From NCBI RefSeq assembly GCF_905147045.1, contig NC_065918.1, positions 2,418,001-2,482,000 on the forward strand: a stretch of DNA of 64,000 bases. The letters run 5' to 3'. Source of the stretch: Nymphalis io. Taxonomy: Eukaryota > Arthropoda > Insecta > Lepidoptera > Nymphalidae. A program made the position numbers and the translations under genes. The notes below the pieces were generated by a model. It made no database searches and was not told where the DNA came from. It saw only the letters and a list, made by a program, of their open reading frames with translations. Shown in pieces: positions 23,613 through 34,366 of this stretch. Each line of letters starts with the position of its first letter. Positions within the stretch are counted from its first letter, which is position 1.

Positions 23613-24729
23613 CAGTAAAAATAATTCTCCTATTTTTGTTTTTTTTTTTCAAATTCTTTATTGATAATTGAAGCTTGAATCGTAATGTATACTAACAATA
23701 TAATAAAAATATTTTTATTTTAGAGTAACAAGACAATCACTATACCCCACCGGTTTACATAATGATATGCGCATTGAGATTTTAATATAGAAACGCGCTC
23801 CGGAGAACTCGTATAAATTATTTTTACACACGTCTACCTACAACCTACAACGATATTAGACGAAAATTATAAAAACGATATCGGAAAACGCTTATAGCCG
23901 TGAAACTTCTCCCTGAACTAAATATAAAATGTAATATTTATAAGTAAATATATTTTTCTTGATGCCGGGAAAATCAAACAAGGTGAACGACCTATTAGAG
24001 ACAATTTTCCTGCAATTAAAAAGACCACAGTAATATAACAATATTTCAATGTTACATTTTGTTAGATCATATCGAATATTAATAAAGCTCGAATACGTTA
24101 TTTTCTTTGAATCATTTTTTAATCGTTTTTTTTTTGGTTAATCTGATACTTAGCAAATATTTATTTAGGAAACTAGTACAATATCTAGTAGGGATACATT
24201 GCAAGTCACTCGGTACAATAGTAATATTTGAACTACAATTAGATTTTAATAGGCGATTTCAACATAATCGATCCATAAATTGTGTTCTGACTGCGAATTA
24301 ACCTCGGACATTAAAGACAAAGATACATATGACGTAAACACCATACTGTTTAAAAATTTTTTTTTTTTTAATTTAAAACCACAGCAACGTAAAAGTGTTC
24401 TATTAAAATAAAAGTGTATTGTTATTAAAATTACGGTGTGACCTACTTGTACCCCACTATTGTGCAACTAACTGCTGGTATCATCTAACCCGATTCAGTG
24501 AACTCGTTAATCCGCGGAACAGGGCTATTGTATTGCAATTTTTTTTTCTATATGCGAATTACTCCTTTAAAAGCAGATCAGTTAACTACAATCGATCAAA
24601 ATAAGGCGTTATTAATAAAAGCATAGATTCAAAAACGATAATAATACTAAAAATCATCTTTACAGCAGATTTAAGAAATACAAGTATGTTATCAATTAGA
24701 GTTTTGACTTTTAATTTGAAACTATTTGA
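23613..24729. other. AT-rich interval, nothing recognised
   Basis: Overlapping frames on both strands (24107-24604) have low-complexity, hydrophobic translations and no splice support. Confidence 0.45.
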
Positions 24730-24850
24730 TCTATTGAGGCGCCATGGGAGTTAGATGTAATCTCGTGACTGAAAACGGCATGACGCTCTCTTATGCCGTC
24801 ACCTCTCCGCCGCCGCTCACTTCTCGCTTATGTATACGTGGGGGTATACT
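24730..24850. other. GC-rich island with hairpins, unclassified
   Basis: It stands out sharply from the AT-rich flanks. It holds a 7-bp stem (acggcat 24775-24781 / atgccgt 24793-24799), the CpG-rich 'cacctctccgccgccgctca' and the pair gtatac...gtatac just after. It may be a transposon end or a promoter element; nothing decides between them. Confidence 0.3.
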
Positions 24851-25043
24851 ATATATACTTTGTTGCTATATATTATTGTAATAATAAATATGCAAAATCT
24901 AAAAATAACATAAATAACTCCATTAAGCATATGACAATGTTACGTTGTGTAAAATTATTTGTGATTATAATACGTTATTATTAAGCAAAAAATGTATATA
25001 TCGAGATATGTTCTAAGCATTACTTATTTTTTTATTGATAATA

Positions 25044-25312
25044 GGTAAGCGGACTTGTAAATAGGCCTTCTGATGAAAATGGTCACCACCCACATATACA
25101 TTCACGCTATAAGAAATTTTAACCATTTTACATTGCCATGCACCAGCTAGCATGCAGCAACTTTGGGAACTAAGAAGTTGTGTCCCTTTTTACACTGGCT
25201 TACTCATAATTCAAACCGGAACACAACAGTACAAAGTAGTATTATTTAGCGGTAGGATAAATGATTCATGACTGAGTGAGTTCGTGGTACCTAGTCGGGC
25301 TTGCTTAAACCC
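25044..25312 (-). repeat. SINE-B copy
   Basis: It runs from 'ataggtaagcggacttgtaa' through 'aaaccggaacacaacagtac' to 'gtcgggcttgcttaaacccc' at the head. Diverged but full length. Confidence 0.75.
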
Positions 25313-25345
25313 CTTTGTCATTGTCATATGTAATATCATTACTTA

Positions 25346-25465
25346 TAACAGCCTGTGAATATCCCACTGCTGAGTTGCAACTTCTTCCTCTCGAGTAGAA
25401 AGTTGGTGGATCCACATGTGGAAGAATTTCATCTAATATGTGTAGGTTTCCTCACGATGATTGAG
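25346..25465 (-). repeat. SINE-A fragment
   Basis: 'acagcctgtgaatatcccac' to 'gtgtaggtttcctcacgatg', with the tRNA head lost and an internal deletion after 'gagtagaaag'. Confidence 0.7.
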
Positions 25466-25561
25466 AATTGAATATATTTAATTATGCTTTCTATTAATTA
25501 CAATGAAATTCGTTACAGATATTTTATAAAAAATACACAAGCACTGAATTCCGTAGCGAAT

Positions 25562-25755
25562 TCCGTCCCAAGTACCCAAGTCCGCCTGGGTATTACTACT
25601 ATATTACTCATATATTCCACCACCAAACAGCATTACTTAATTTTGTTGTGTTCCAGTTTGGAAGGCGAGAACGCCAGTTCTGGCACATGGGACTGGTTAA
25701 TATTCTTACGGTGTCAATGTCTACGGGCCCACTTGGCAGTCTGCCTGCCTAATAC
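25562..25755 (+). repeat. SINE-B copy, internally deleted
   Basis: 'gtccgcctgggtattactac' (head side), 'ccaccaaacagcattact', 'gttgtgttccagtttggaag' and 'caatgtctacgggcccactt' lie in sense order, with the region between the 'ccagt' and 'ttggtg' landmarks lost. Confidence 0.65.
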
Positions 25756-27527
25756 CACAAAATAGCTAGTACATAAAAATCTAAAAAAGTAACTTTATTT
25801 ATATTTGAAAATTAAAGACAAAGGCGACATCCCTATTTAGTCGTATTTTTATTTACTCTTATTCCGGTTGACTTGTTCGATATATGAAACACTTTATTCG
25901 CTAGTTACTATAATATCCTTGTTTCTTTTTGCGCCCAATTAGGCAGCATAAATATAACAAAGATATGCTAAAATAAATTCTGTTAATTAACGCAAACCAA
26001 TTTAAACCAAAATGGGTTTGTCATTAGAGTGAAATTCCTATGATCTCGAGAGTGTCTGAAAATAATTCACATACTGTTGACCTAGAATACGGTACAGTTT
26101 GAAATGCTTTTATTCTTAAGTGTAGCATAAAAGTCACTTTTCAATTCATAGTTGTAAAAGAAATGTTATTAAATATTTTGTCTGCAAATTTAAACTTCCA
26201 ACTTGTAAATATTTTAATGTGTACGGTGTAAGTATCTACTATTGATTAATAATTTAAATATATATAATATATAAATATAAAATATATAAATAATTTTAAA
26301 TGGAAGAATTTATAAAAACCAGGAGGCTACTTGTAAGTTGTAACCGCTAATAGACAGTTAGGCAGAAATATTAATCGTTCACTTGAGCGAAAACATCGAA
26401 ATACAAATGATTACCATTTGGGGGTTGTATATACGTGGTCGAAAAATTAGTTACACACTTATTGTATTTGTATAAGTTCATGAAATTTATCAAACAGTTT
26501 ATCCAGTTTACAGGACTAAATGAGATTAAAAATATCAATATGATTAGCGTTTTAAAATTGAAAATTATCCCGTGAGATGTAAAGCTTTATTTGCAGTCTA
26601 CTTTGGAAAGGATTTAAATTTGGAATGTTTTGCAAAATGTTTAAAGATTTGTAACATTTATTAGAACCTATATAATTATTAAAAAGCTGTAGAGTTTGAT
26701 CGTTTGTGTGTACGCGCTGATTTCGGAATCTTTTAGTAAAATTATAATATGATTTGCAATTGCATTTATTGAAAAAAAGCTAAAGAATATATAAAATTAT
26801 GGCAAGACGAATGGCTGTGGAGTTGTGAGGTATAACGTGTTTGAAACCGCACGGTGCAGCTAGTTGAATATAATGATAAATCACAAGTTATCAAAACACT
26901 TTAAATTCAATGCAAAAACTTTACTCATAATAGAAGCAATACATTTTCTTATTAATTGTCGAAATTCATCCACCGGTACGGAAAAATTTAGGACCTGAGA
27001 AGGACCAGCGAAAGCGATTTTTTTATCATTAATGTTTATAATATTTTCTACATAATAAATTATTTATTTTTGAAATGGCCTAGAAGCCATTGTTTTATTC
27101 CCAAGGCGTGCTATCGACCTTAAATATCCGGCTATTATTTTATAAATATTATACATACTAAATAGTTGAAGTCTCTTTATTTGTACAGAGTTATTATTAT
27201 CATCAGATCAGTAAAATCCAAGTAAATTTGCGATTAAGATTCAACTTTTTAAAACTTTAAAACACGTTGTAATCTCAGTTATGTTTTTTAATTTAGGAAG
27301 ACTTTACTTCATTATTTATAACAAATTATTCTACCGACCTGAGAAACGTAACACACTACATAAAGCAAAGGAATGTGAAACCGAACGACGTTGAATCAAA
27401 TCAATTTGTTTTATAATAAATTAATTTCATGCTCGGCAGAGGAGGAAAACATCGAGAGGAATACTGCATGTGTTATAATATTTTTTGTCACAAATGCTTA
27501 TTCCTACCTAATTGTGCTTAAACCTAT
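25756..27527. other. AT-rich interval, nothing recognised
   Basis: No recognised repeat or paired splice sites. The frame at 27391-27711 (+) runs into a SINE-A fragment and is not a gene. Confidence 0.45.
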
Positions 27528-27617
27528 ACAAAAGCAGTGTGGTGGAATAAGCTCTAAGACCTGCCTTCAAGAGAGAGAACATTATATCCAGGCGTGGGAT
27601 ATCTATAGGCTGCTGTT
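27528..27617 (+). repeat. SINE-A 3' part
   Basis: 'gcagtgtggtggaataagct' followed by 'ggcgtgggatatctataggc' corresponds to the last ~90 bases of SINE-A in sense orientation. Confidence 0.5.
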
Positions 27618-27915
27618 TTACTTCACTAATATACTAACAAAGAACAAGATTTATCTACTTTTTTTAGAAACATTAAGTACTTTTCCGTTTCTTTCTAGTT
27701 TTACTCTTTAACATAAACAAATGTCAGGTTAGGTAACGTATCGCTCCCTTGATAAACACTTGCCAATGTTGCTCTTTTGCAAAGAAAGAAGTAGAAAGTT
27801 CAAAGAAAACTTATAATTCTTATGTATTCATTTCACTTTGACGCCTCATCCATTAAGCCAATTGCAACACACGCACATTCTTCAGATAATTGTCTCTACC
27901 ATTATACATGGAGTT

Positions 27916-27955
27916 GTTTGCTAAAGCAAACATTTGTTATGTAAACATAACAAAT
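27916..27955. repeat. Two adjacent perfect palindromes
   Basis: gtttgct aa agcaaac (27916-27931) is followed at once by atttgttatgt aa acataacaaat (27932-27955). Both have a 2-nt centre. Together they form 40 bases of back-to-back inverted repeats. Confidence 0.75.
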
Positions 27956-28437
27956 CAATTTTTGTTATTGATAAATTTCAAAATTTCAATATATATAAAA
28001 ACAAACGCGCCGTTTGAAATGTACAAATAGATCAATTTATAAATAATTAAAGATACGTCAGTCAATGGAATTAAATTCATCTATGAGGTGTGTTTACTTT
28101 TAGATATATAAAAAGATGACATTTTTTTTGTATATTTAAAATTAAAATAGTTGAACTTATTATAATTTTCGCTTTTTTCTCTTAAATTCAAATCGTCAAA
28201 TTGTACAGATATATTTTTTTAGTTTATGAATCGATTTTGATGATGTACTTTGCGTTATGCTCAATATAGCTGCAATGGTGTGGCGCAATGGTACGATCCC
28301 ATTTTAATTTCATCGGTACTAGAAATTGTTAAGCTTTTATTTAACAGTCAAGCAAATACATCGCATAAGCATGTATAATAGTTTTTTCGAAAATATATAG
28401 GTACAAATATATTTCTACATTTGACGGTGAAAATAAT

Positions 28438-28808
28438 AATGTCCTCCAGAGCGATTTCGGCCACGGCGGCCAATCTCAAGAGAGATTAGCCAACTACCCA
28501 GGATATATTATAGTGCACAAGTGTGTACGCAAAAACAGGTGCACTCTCTATTCCTTAACTCTCATAATCCGATGGGACGGCAATCCGACACGACCGGAAA
28601 GAGTTCAGGCGCAGGACCAACGGCTTTACGTGCTTTCCGAGGCACGGGAGTGTTCACACAGTGAAGTTGGACTTCCAGACTCCGGGCTGCTACTGAGAAT
28701 TTTTCTGACAGAAAAACCCAATAAATTTTTATTGACCCGACCTGGGAATTGAACCCAGGACCTCCGGGTCTGCGGCCTTATATCAAGCCACTAGACCAAC
28801 GAGGCAGT
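28438..28808 (-). repeat. SINE-C, near full length
   Basis: The minus strand starts with a tRNA-like head: 'cctcgttggtctagtggctt' (box-A region), then 'ctgggttcaattcccaggtc' (box B). The body contains 'cggattatgagagttaagg' and ends near 'ggccgccgtggccgaaatcg'. GC-rich relative to its surroundings. The 79-codon frame at 28513-28752 (+) lies wholly inside it and is not a gene. This is the best SINE-C copy here; partial relatives lie at 3800, 17183 and 35733. Confidence 0.85.
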
Positions 28809-29162
28809 TACGATATTAACGAGCCACATAGTAAATATACAAGCTAATATTAATTTTAATTGTTAAAGGAAAATTAGAAGTTGAAATTTGAACAGAAAAT
28901 ATTTTTCTTCTTAAGAGAATAAAAAAAAGAGTCTTAACCGCGGTATCCACAAGATACCGAGTCAGGAATCTGCTTTTTGCCTTCGTTAGGCGTTTCGCAT
29001 AGTTGCACAATTCAGGCACTTTGATGGCTATAGTATCTTATTTTTCATCATTTCGTAAGCTTTATTTAACTTCACCCATAAGGAATCATAACACATATTG
29101 AAATTTCGCTGACACGATGGTGCTGGTAACAATACAATCTAGTCGACATATTTTATCTAAGT

Positions 29163-29455
29163 ATATTATATAATAATAAAAATAATAATAATAATATTCT
29201 GGGACATTTTCGCACACGGCCATCTGGTCCCAAATTAAGCTTGTACAGAGCTTGTATTATGGAAACCAGAAAACTGATATACTACATATACTACTTTTCT
29301 TTTGTAAATACATACTTATATAGATAATTACACCCAGACTCAGGACAGACAGACATGTTCATGCACACAAATATCTGTCCTAGATGGGAATCGAACCTAC
29401 AACCTTCGGCGTGAAAGGTAATCCACCAACCACGCCAATCGGCTCGTCGATAGTC
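29163..29455 (-). repeat. SINE-D (tRNA-headed) with ATT-rich tail
   Basis: Minus strand: 'gagccgattggcgtggttgg' (box-A-like), 'gttgtaggttcgattcccat' (a very good box B), a body with 'gacagatatttgtgtgcatg' and 'aagctctgtacaagcttaat', then 'tgtcccagaatatt' leading into an (att)n-like tail at 29163-29200. Only one copy is seen in this window. Confidence 0.82.
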
Positions 29456-29764
29456 GAGCAATAAATATTTAAATAAATAAATACGATAATACGGTTATAT
29501 TTAATAATTAAAACTTTATGAACAGCAACTCTTCGTTAAAAACTTGAAAGAGCGATGAATTAATAAAAAAATATCATTTATTAATCCGATATTTGTGTTT
29601 GACAGGAAACTATACTCGTATTTTATTTCAAACCTTCACCGATAGCATTGGTTGCGTAAACAAAAATGTTATGCTATCGCTTTTAAATGTCAAAAATATT
29701 AATAGGTACGCTTTTTTTTACTTGCTTTCATAGGTCAAATTTTGTTGACTATTTGAATTGAACT

Positions 29765-30022
29765 GAAATGGGCTAGTGTTTAGAACACGAGTATCTCAAC
29801 AGAAGACTACGGGTTCAAATCCGGCCAAGCACCTCTGAATTTCCGTGCTTGATTTATATTTTTTTTATTCATCTCGTGCTCAGCGGTAAAGGAAACCATC
29901 GTTAGAACACTTACCGGTATCGAATGAAAACCTGTCCCATGTACACCCGCATTTTAGCTGCGTGGTGGAATGCGGTGTTTTCCGAATCTTCTGCTCAAAA
30001 GGAGAGGAACAACAGGTCTTTT
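29765..30022 (+). repeat. SINE-A copy
   Basis: It has the box-B-like 'acgggttcaaatccggccaa', then 'attcatctcgtgctcagcgg', 'ctgcgtggtggaatgcggtg' and 'ctcaaaaggagaggaacaac' in sense order. The 3' tail after 'ggtctt' is lost and there is a run of T near 29860. Confidence 0.75.
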
Positions 30023-30384
30023 ATTTTATGTTAACTATACAAGCCATAAAAAATTGAAAGATGTAGCTGTAGACTGAAAAATGAAATTTTATCAAAGTTT
30101 GTTTAGCTAAAAAAAGATTCCTTCACAAAAATAGCGGTGACTAACTTATGACAAGATTTTTCTTGTTCGGATAATTCTACGTTAGTTGCCTAAAGTAAGT
30201 TGTACAATGTGGTTTTTCTTCCAAATGCTAATCTACAAATTATTTCTCGCTCAATTAAATAGTACAGGAATAAAAAAATATTTAACTTTCATCATACAAG
30301 ATACATCTGTCTGATTTAAAAACTTTATATTATCATAAAAAGATATAAAACATTTACATAAAATATGTTTTTATTGGAAAAAAT

Positions 30385-30456
30385 GCCCTTATGACATTGG
30401 TGGCAAGGGGTCACCATAGCTCATAGAAATATTAACCATTTCTTATAACATTATTT
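30385..30456 (-). repeat. SINE-B fragment
   Basis: 'gggtcaccatagctcatag' and 'aatattaaccatttcttata' match the tail-side body of SINE-B. It directly precedes a truncated SINE-A. Confidence 0.5.
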
Positions 30457-30463
30457 TAAGTAG

Positions 30464-30640
30464 TGCTGTTAACCTGCATGTGTCTAATTTCATTGAAATT
30501 CTGCCACATGTGTATTCTACCAACCCGCATTGGAGCAGCGTGGTGGAATAAGCTCCAAACCTTCTCCTCAAAAGGGAGAGGAGGCATTAGCCCAGCAGTG
30601 GGATATTAACAGGCTGTTACTTTTAGGCTGTTACTGTTAA
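30464..30640 (+). repeat. 5'-truncated SINE-A with duplicated tail
   Basis: It begins at 'aacctgcatgtgtctaattt' and is well conserved to 'cccagcagtgggatattaac'. The terminal 'aggctgttact' occurs twice (aggctgttacttttaggctgttactgttaa). Repeated 3' termini are typical of elements copied by RTE-type reverse transcriptases. Confidence 0.85.
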
Positions 30641-30668
30641 CCGTTTTGTTTTCAAATAAAATTGCGTT

Positions 30669-31012
30669 AAATAGCTTAGCAGCTAAGTTGTATGGGAATA
30701 GTCCTATAGGACTTACCTGCTTAGCTATTTGGTTCGTAGCGTGATATTGTCTATACAATATCACGCTACAATATCACGCTTACTACTCCGAGCCACGTGG
30801 TCGGAGTAGTAACGTAAACTGCGAAAGGCAGCCAGTAATATTAAAATCCTGAAGAGTTCAATTGTTTGAACTAGCTGATCTCAGAATCTTCTCATCCATT
30901 CAAGGTGAGTTAAGCCAAGCGAGACAGGTTCAGGCGGGTAATTTAATTATGTAAATAGCAAATTCACAATGTTTAGACTCACAAATCATATTGTAAATGT
31001 TACAATATGATT
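30669..31012. repeat. Cluster of near-perfect hairpins
   Basis: In order: a 19-bp stem with 2 mismatches (30669-30687 / 30712-30730) enclosing the 12-bp palindrome gtcctataggac; a perfect 15-bp stem with a 4-nt loop (30736-30750 / 30755-30769), whose right arm sequence is partly repeated at 30769-30780; a perfect 12-bp stem (30780-30791 / 30801-30812) around ccacgtgg; and a perfect 13-bp stem with a 3-nt loop (30984-30996 / 31000-31012). No transposase or known MITE ends were recognised. Confidence 0.75.
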
Positions 31013-32231
31013 ATACAAAGAGGACACTGTCGTAGGATAAAATGAGATAACGGACATACATAACAGGCACACATCTGTGTTAACGTTGAATGCACACGAC
31101 ATACCACATCAATATCGATTGTTCTATACTTGATGCTTTCACCGTACGAATGCAAATGGCTGCAAAAATTCCACGAATAAATTACTTATCGTTTGTGTGA
31201 CTGAGATGTAACAATGTAAGCTGCGTTTCAAAGGCAATTACGATATAATTATTGATATAAATGAGTTATTTATGACAAAATTAATATGTTCTTTTATATT
31301 ACGATATCGCTGTTTCGCCAACATTTTGTTATATTTATATCAAGTATTTTGTCATATATGTACCTAAACATAAGTGCGCGACCCGTGAGGTCCGCCAGAT
31401 GAAACATCGAAAATGATAGCCATTGAAAAAATTCATGATTAAAGAAAATCAATTCATAATTATTCATCAAAATAAATAAAAAACAATTAGTTAAATGGTA
31501 ACAGCTATAAATAAGAAAGTAATAAATAATATATAGAACAAAAGACAAACTTAACGTATGAAGGCATTTTCTACCAATCAACCTTTAGGCTTTACATTAA
31601 GGTACTGAAAACAATTAAAATAATTCTCAATTAAATAACACATATAAATATAATATAAATCTATAATGTAACCTTTTATACATCTGAGTTGTAACTGTAT
31701 ACATGGAATTGTATATTTCAATATCAATTGTAGCGCATTAATTAAATTAAAATTACAGCAGTAAATTAATTAGCTTTGATAACCATATATACCGAACAAT
31801 ATAACATTTAATAGAGTCGTTAGCGCTTTGTCGCATATTAGTTAGTTATTAACTATTAACATGTTTGAAGCAAATTTTAACTGGCAGCAAAAATCATACA
31901 TTCAAACGAATCTGTAGACGTCTGTTAGTGGTCCGATTCGCTGTATATTGATTGCAGAATACATAATTGAAAGAGGCAGTTGAAACACAAAAGGACTTTG
32001 TTCACTGTTTTTATACATTCATATTTATGATTGTGTGTACATTTATTTAAATTATAGAGATTTAATCTTTGACACAACTAATTTATTAAATATAAAGGAA
32101 AAAATGCATTTAATTATTTTCTTAATAACGTACAGCATAAAGCTCTAAACTATTAGAATTATAATGATTGGTAATATTTACGTATTACAAATTATAAATT
32201 ATAAAAATATATATATATTTAATTAATTTTA
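31013..32231. other. AT-rich interval, nothing recognised
   Basis: The 95-codon frame at 31294-31581 (-) has a hydrophobic stretch but AT-driven codons and no supporting splice or start context. Confidence 0.45.
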
Positions 32232-32482
32232 GGAATCAAAATACCACCTAAAAGTAAGTAGTGACTTTCTTAATTAAATAAAAAGACTTTATAAACTCTT
32301 CACACTCAATATAATATCAACCACGGTAAGTAAGATTTTATGTTTTGCTTGAATTTTCACTGGTTCACTCAACATTCAAACCGTATCATAGCAATATAGC
32401 GAAGTCATGTTTGATAGATAAATATTTGATGAATACGTGGTACCTACACAGACGTACTTGCTCGAAGCCCTACTCACCGGGC
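32232..32482 (-). repeat. Diverged SINE-B
   Basis: 'ttcactggttcactcaacat', 'tgaatacgtggtacctacac' and 'tgctcgaagccctactcacc' mark its head half. The tail half is heavily decayed. Confidence 0.6.
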
Positions 32483-32767
32483 AAAACTGAATCTTTAGCT
32501 GCATAACCCGATTAATATTTAATAGCTCCATGTTACCTTTCGCTACAAATGTGCAAACCTTACCATTATGTAATTATTTAAGCGAGCACACAATACATAT
32601 TACATTTAAATTGAACGAATCAAATAAAATAAATTGACTTTTCGATTAAAAATATGTGAGAGATATCATTTTGTTTTACTTAGAACTATTGACAACTTTA
32701 ATGAAGATACCGATATATGTTTCAGTTTTCCATAAATATCTTTGAGAAATAGTTTACTTATCTCAAA

Positions 32768-32850
32768 AGAGGCTTTGCACTTATTCCACCACGCTACTAT
32801 GATACGGGGTGGTTGATTTCAAGAAGTTGCAAGATTTCGTGAGACGCATG
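32768..32850 (-). repeat. SINE-A fragment
   Basis: 'gcacttattccaccacgcta' matches the SINE-A interior. Only a short piece survives, directly before a second SINE-A 3' end. Confidence 0.42.
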
Positions 32851-32865
32851 TACTTACCTCAGTAA

Positions 32866-32942
32866 CAGTAACAGCCTGTTAATGTCTCACTGCTGGGCTA
32901 AGGCCTCCTCTCCCTTTTGAGGAGAAGGTTTGGAGCTACTTA
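32866..32942 (-). repeat. SINE-A 3' end, 5'-truncated
   Basis: 'gtaacagcctgttaatgtct' through 'cctctcccttttgaggagaa' to 'ggtttggagct' is a clean complement of the SINE-A 3' terminus. Confidence 0.82.
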
Positions 32943-33014
32943 CCTCATAAGAACATGATAGCACTAACACTGAATGCTAATCCACTCCACAGCTTATATT
33001 TGGTGGCATCGCTT

Positions 33015-33287
33015 TATTCTAGCCCGTCCGGATAGATGACATATTCTACCGCCAAAGAGAAATATTTAGTATTATTGGGTTCCGGTTTGATGGGTGAATG
33101 CCAGTGTAATTAAAATAACACAAGGAACATAATATTTTAGTTCACAAGGTTGGTAACGCGTTATCGATGTAATGGGTGATTAATATTTCTTTCAGTGCCA
33201 TGCCACTGTACCACCGCCCATAGACATTGGTCTAAAACTGACTATCTGATGGCCCATTTGCCAGTCAGCCTACCTATTAGCTTTATT
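33015..33287 (+). repeat. SINE-B copy, 5' end missing
   Basis: Starts in the head ('ctagcccgtccgg'), then 'atattctaccgccaaagaga', 'gggttccggtttgatgggtg' and 'atctgatggcccatttgcca'. Contains a duplicated-looking 'tgccatgccactgtacc' segment. Confidence 0.7.
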
Positions 33288-34309
33288 TCGGATCGACGGC
33301 TAAGCATGTCATAGAATTAATTCGACACAGTAACTATCCTCAGGCTATTTCCCTTTTCCGCTGAGGACGAGATGAAAAGTCAACTCCAATTTACAATTTG
33401 TAAAGCACAGTACTGCTTGTCTTGATTTAAACCTGCTACCGTGCCTTTACTTAAAGCTCTACGTGTTTTATCTATTCTGTTAGATGTCGTAGTAAAGAAT
33501 AACTATACGACGAAAGATAAAAAGTAATGAACAAAATTATTGTTTATCCTTTTCCTGTATTTCTAAGTTCGTAACTTATTAATTTACTTCAGTCGCTAAT
33601 ATAATATAAATAATAAAACATATTTCTGTCCCTAATGACTAAGTTTTCTCTTCAACATCAATTTTAAGTAAATAGCTAAGGGCAACGATATTTTATACAT
33701 TAAGAATATATTATCATAATGTCGTATATTCGTAGTTTACTTTCGAATTCGTATGACCAAAGTTTTACTCTATCATTCCTCACGACTGTCATGGAAATAC
33801 GTATTCCTTTAAACGATTATAAAAATAGAAAATATATATTGCCTTTAATCACATTAGTAAAATGAGAAAAAAATCGTTAGCGAATTTAAGTGGAAGTGTA
33901 AATGTAAATTATTCAGAATTTCGTAAATCCGTCCATAAATAATAAATACCTCCATATTATCGTGCTTTATTTTTATAGAATTATTTCATGTTACGCGAGA
34001 AATAAATACGTCGATCTATCAAATATTTTTAACCACCTGAATTGCTTGTTTTAAAATAATTGTGATTTTGGTTTACAGCGCTGTGAAATTGTAAAAAGTA
34101 TCAAGGGTGTATTTAATCAATTGTTGATCAGATCGCTTCTATTTTTTTTTTGTTCGATTCTCTTCGAATTTTTTTACTGATGATATAAATCCATGTTGCC
34201 AGTCAACTTAGTGACCCATATTGCTTATGAAATTTTAATAATTTTTTTTTTAATATACGTCGATATATACATGCTATTAATGTTACAATAATATTATAAC
34301 AACAATTAC
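33288..34309. other. AT-rich interval, nothing recognised
   Basis: A fragment near 33343-33400 ('ctcaggctatttcccttttc', 'gaggacgagatga') may be a decayed SINE-A. Nothing else was seen. Confidence 0.4.
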
Positions 34310-34366
34310 TAACAACCCGCACTGGGCCAGCGTGGTGGATTATGGCCTCTTTTCATACTCAAAACG
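34310..34366 (+). repeat. SINE-A fragment
   Basis: 'aacaacccgcactgggccag' and 'cgtggtggattatggcctc' match the interior of SINE-A; flanks lost. A short GC-rich block at 34710-34760 nearby is unclassified. Confidence 0.42.

Noticed and set aside
28513..28752. 79-codon GC-rich frame resembling a gene
   Set aside because: It lies wholly inside SINE-C in antisense; the composition is that of the repeat.
28780..28806. tRNA-like sequence with box A and box B, and similar ones at 29400-29455 and 55150-55184
   Set aside because: They are promoter heads of SINEs followed by SINE bodies, without a full tRNA fold or acceptor stem, so not tRNA genes.
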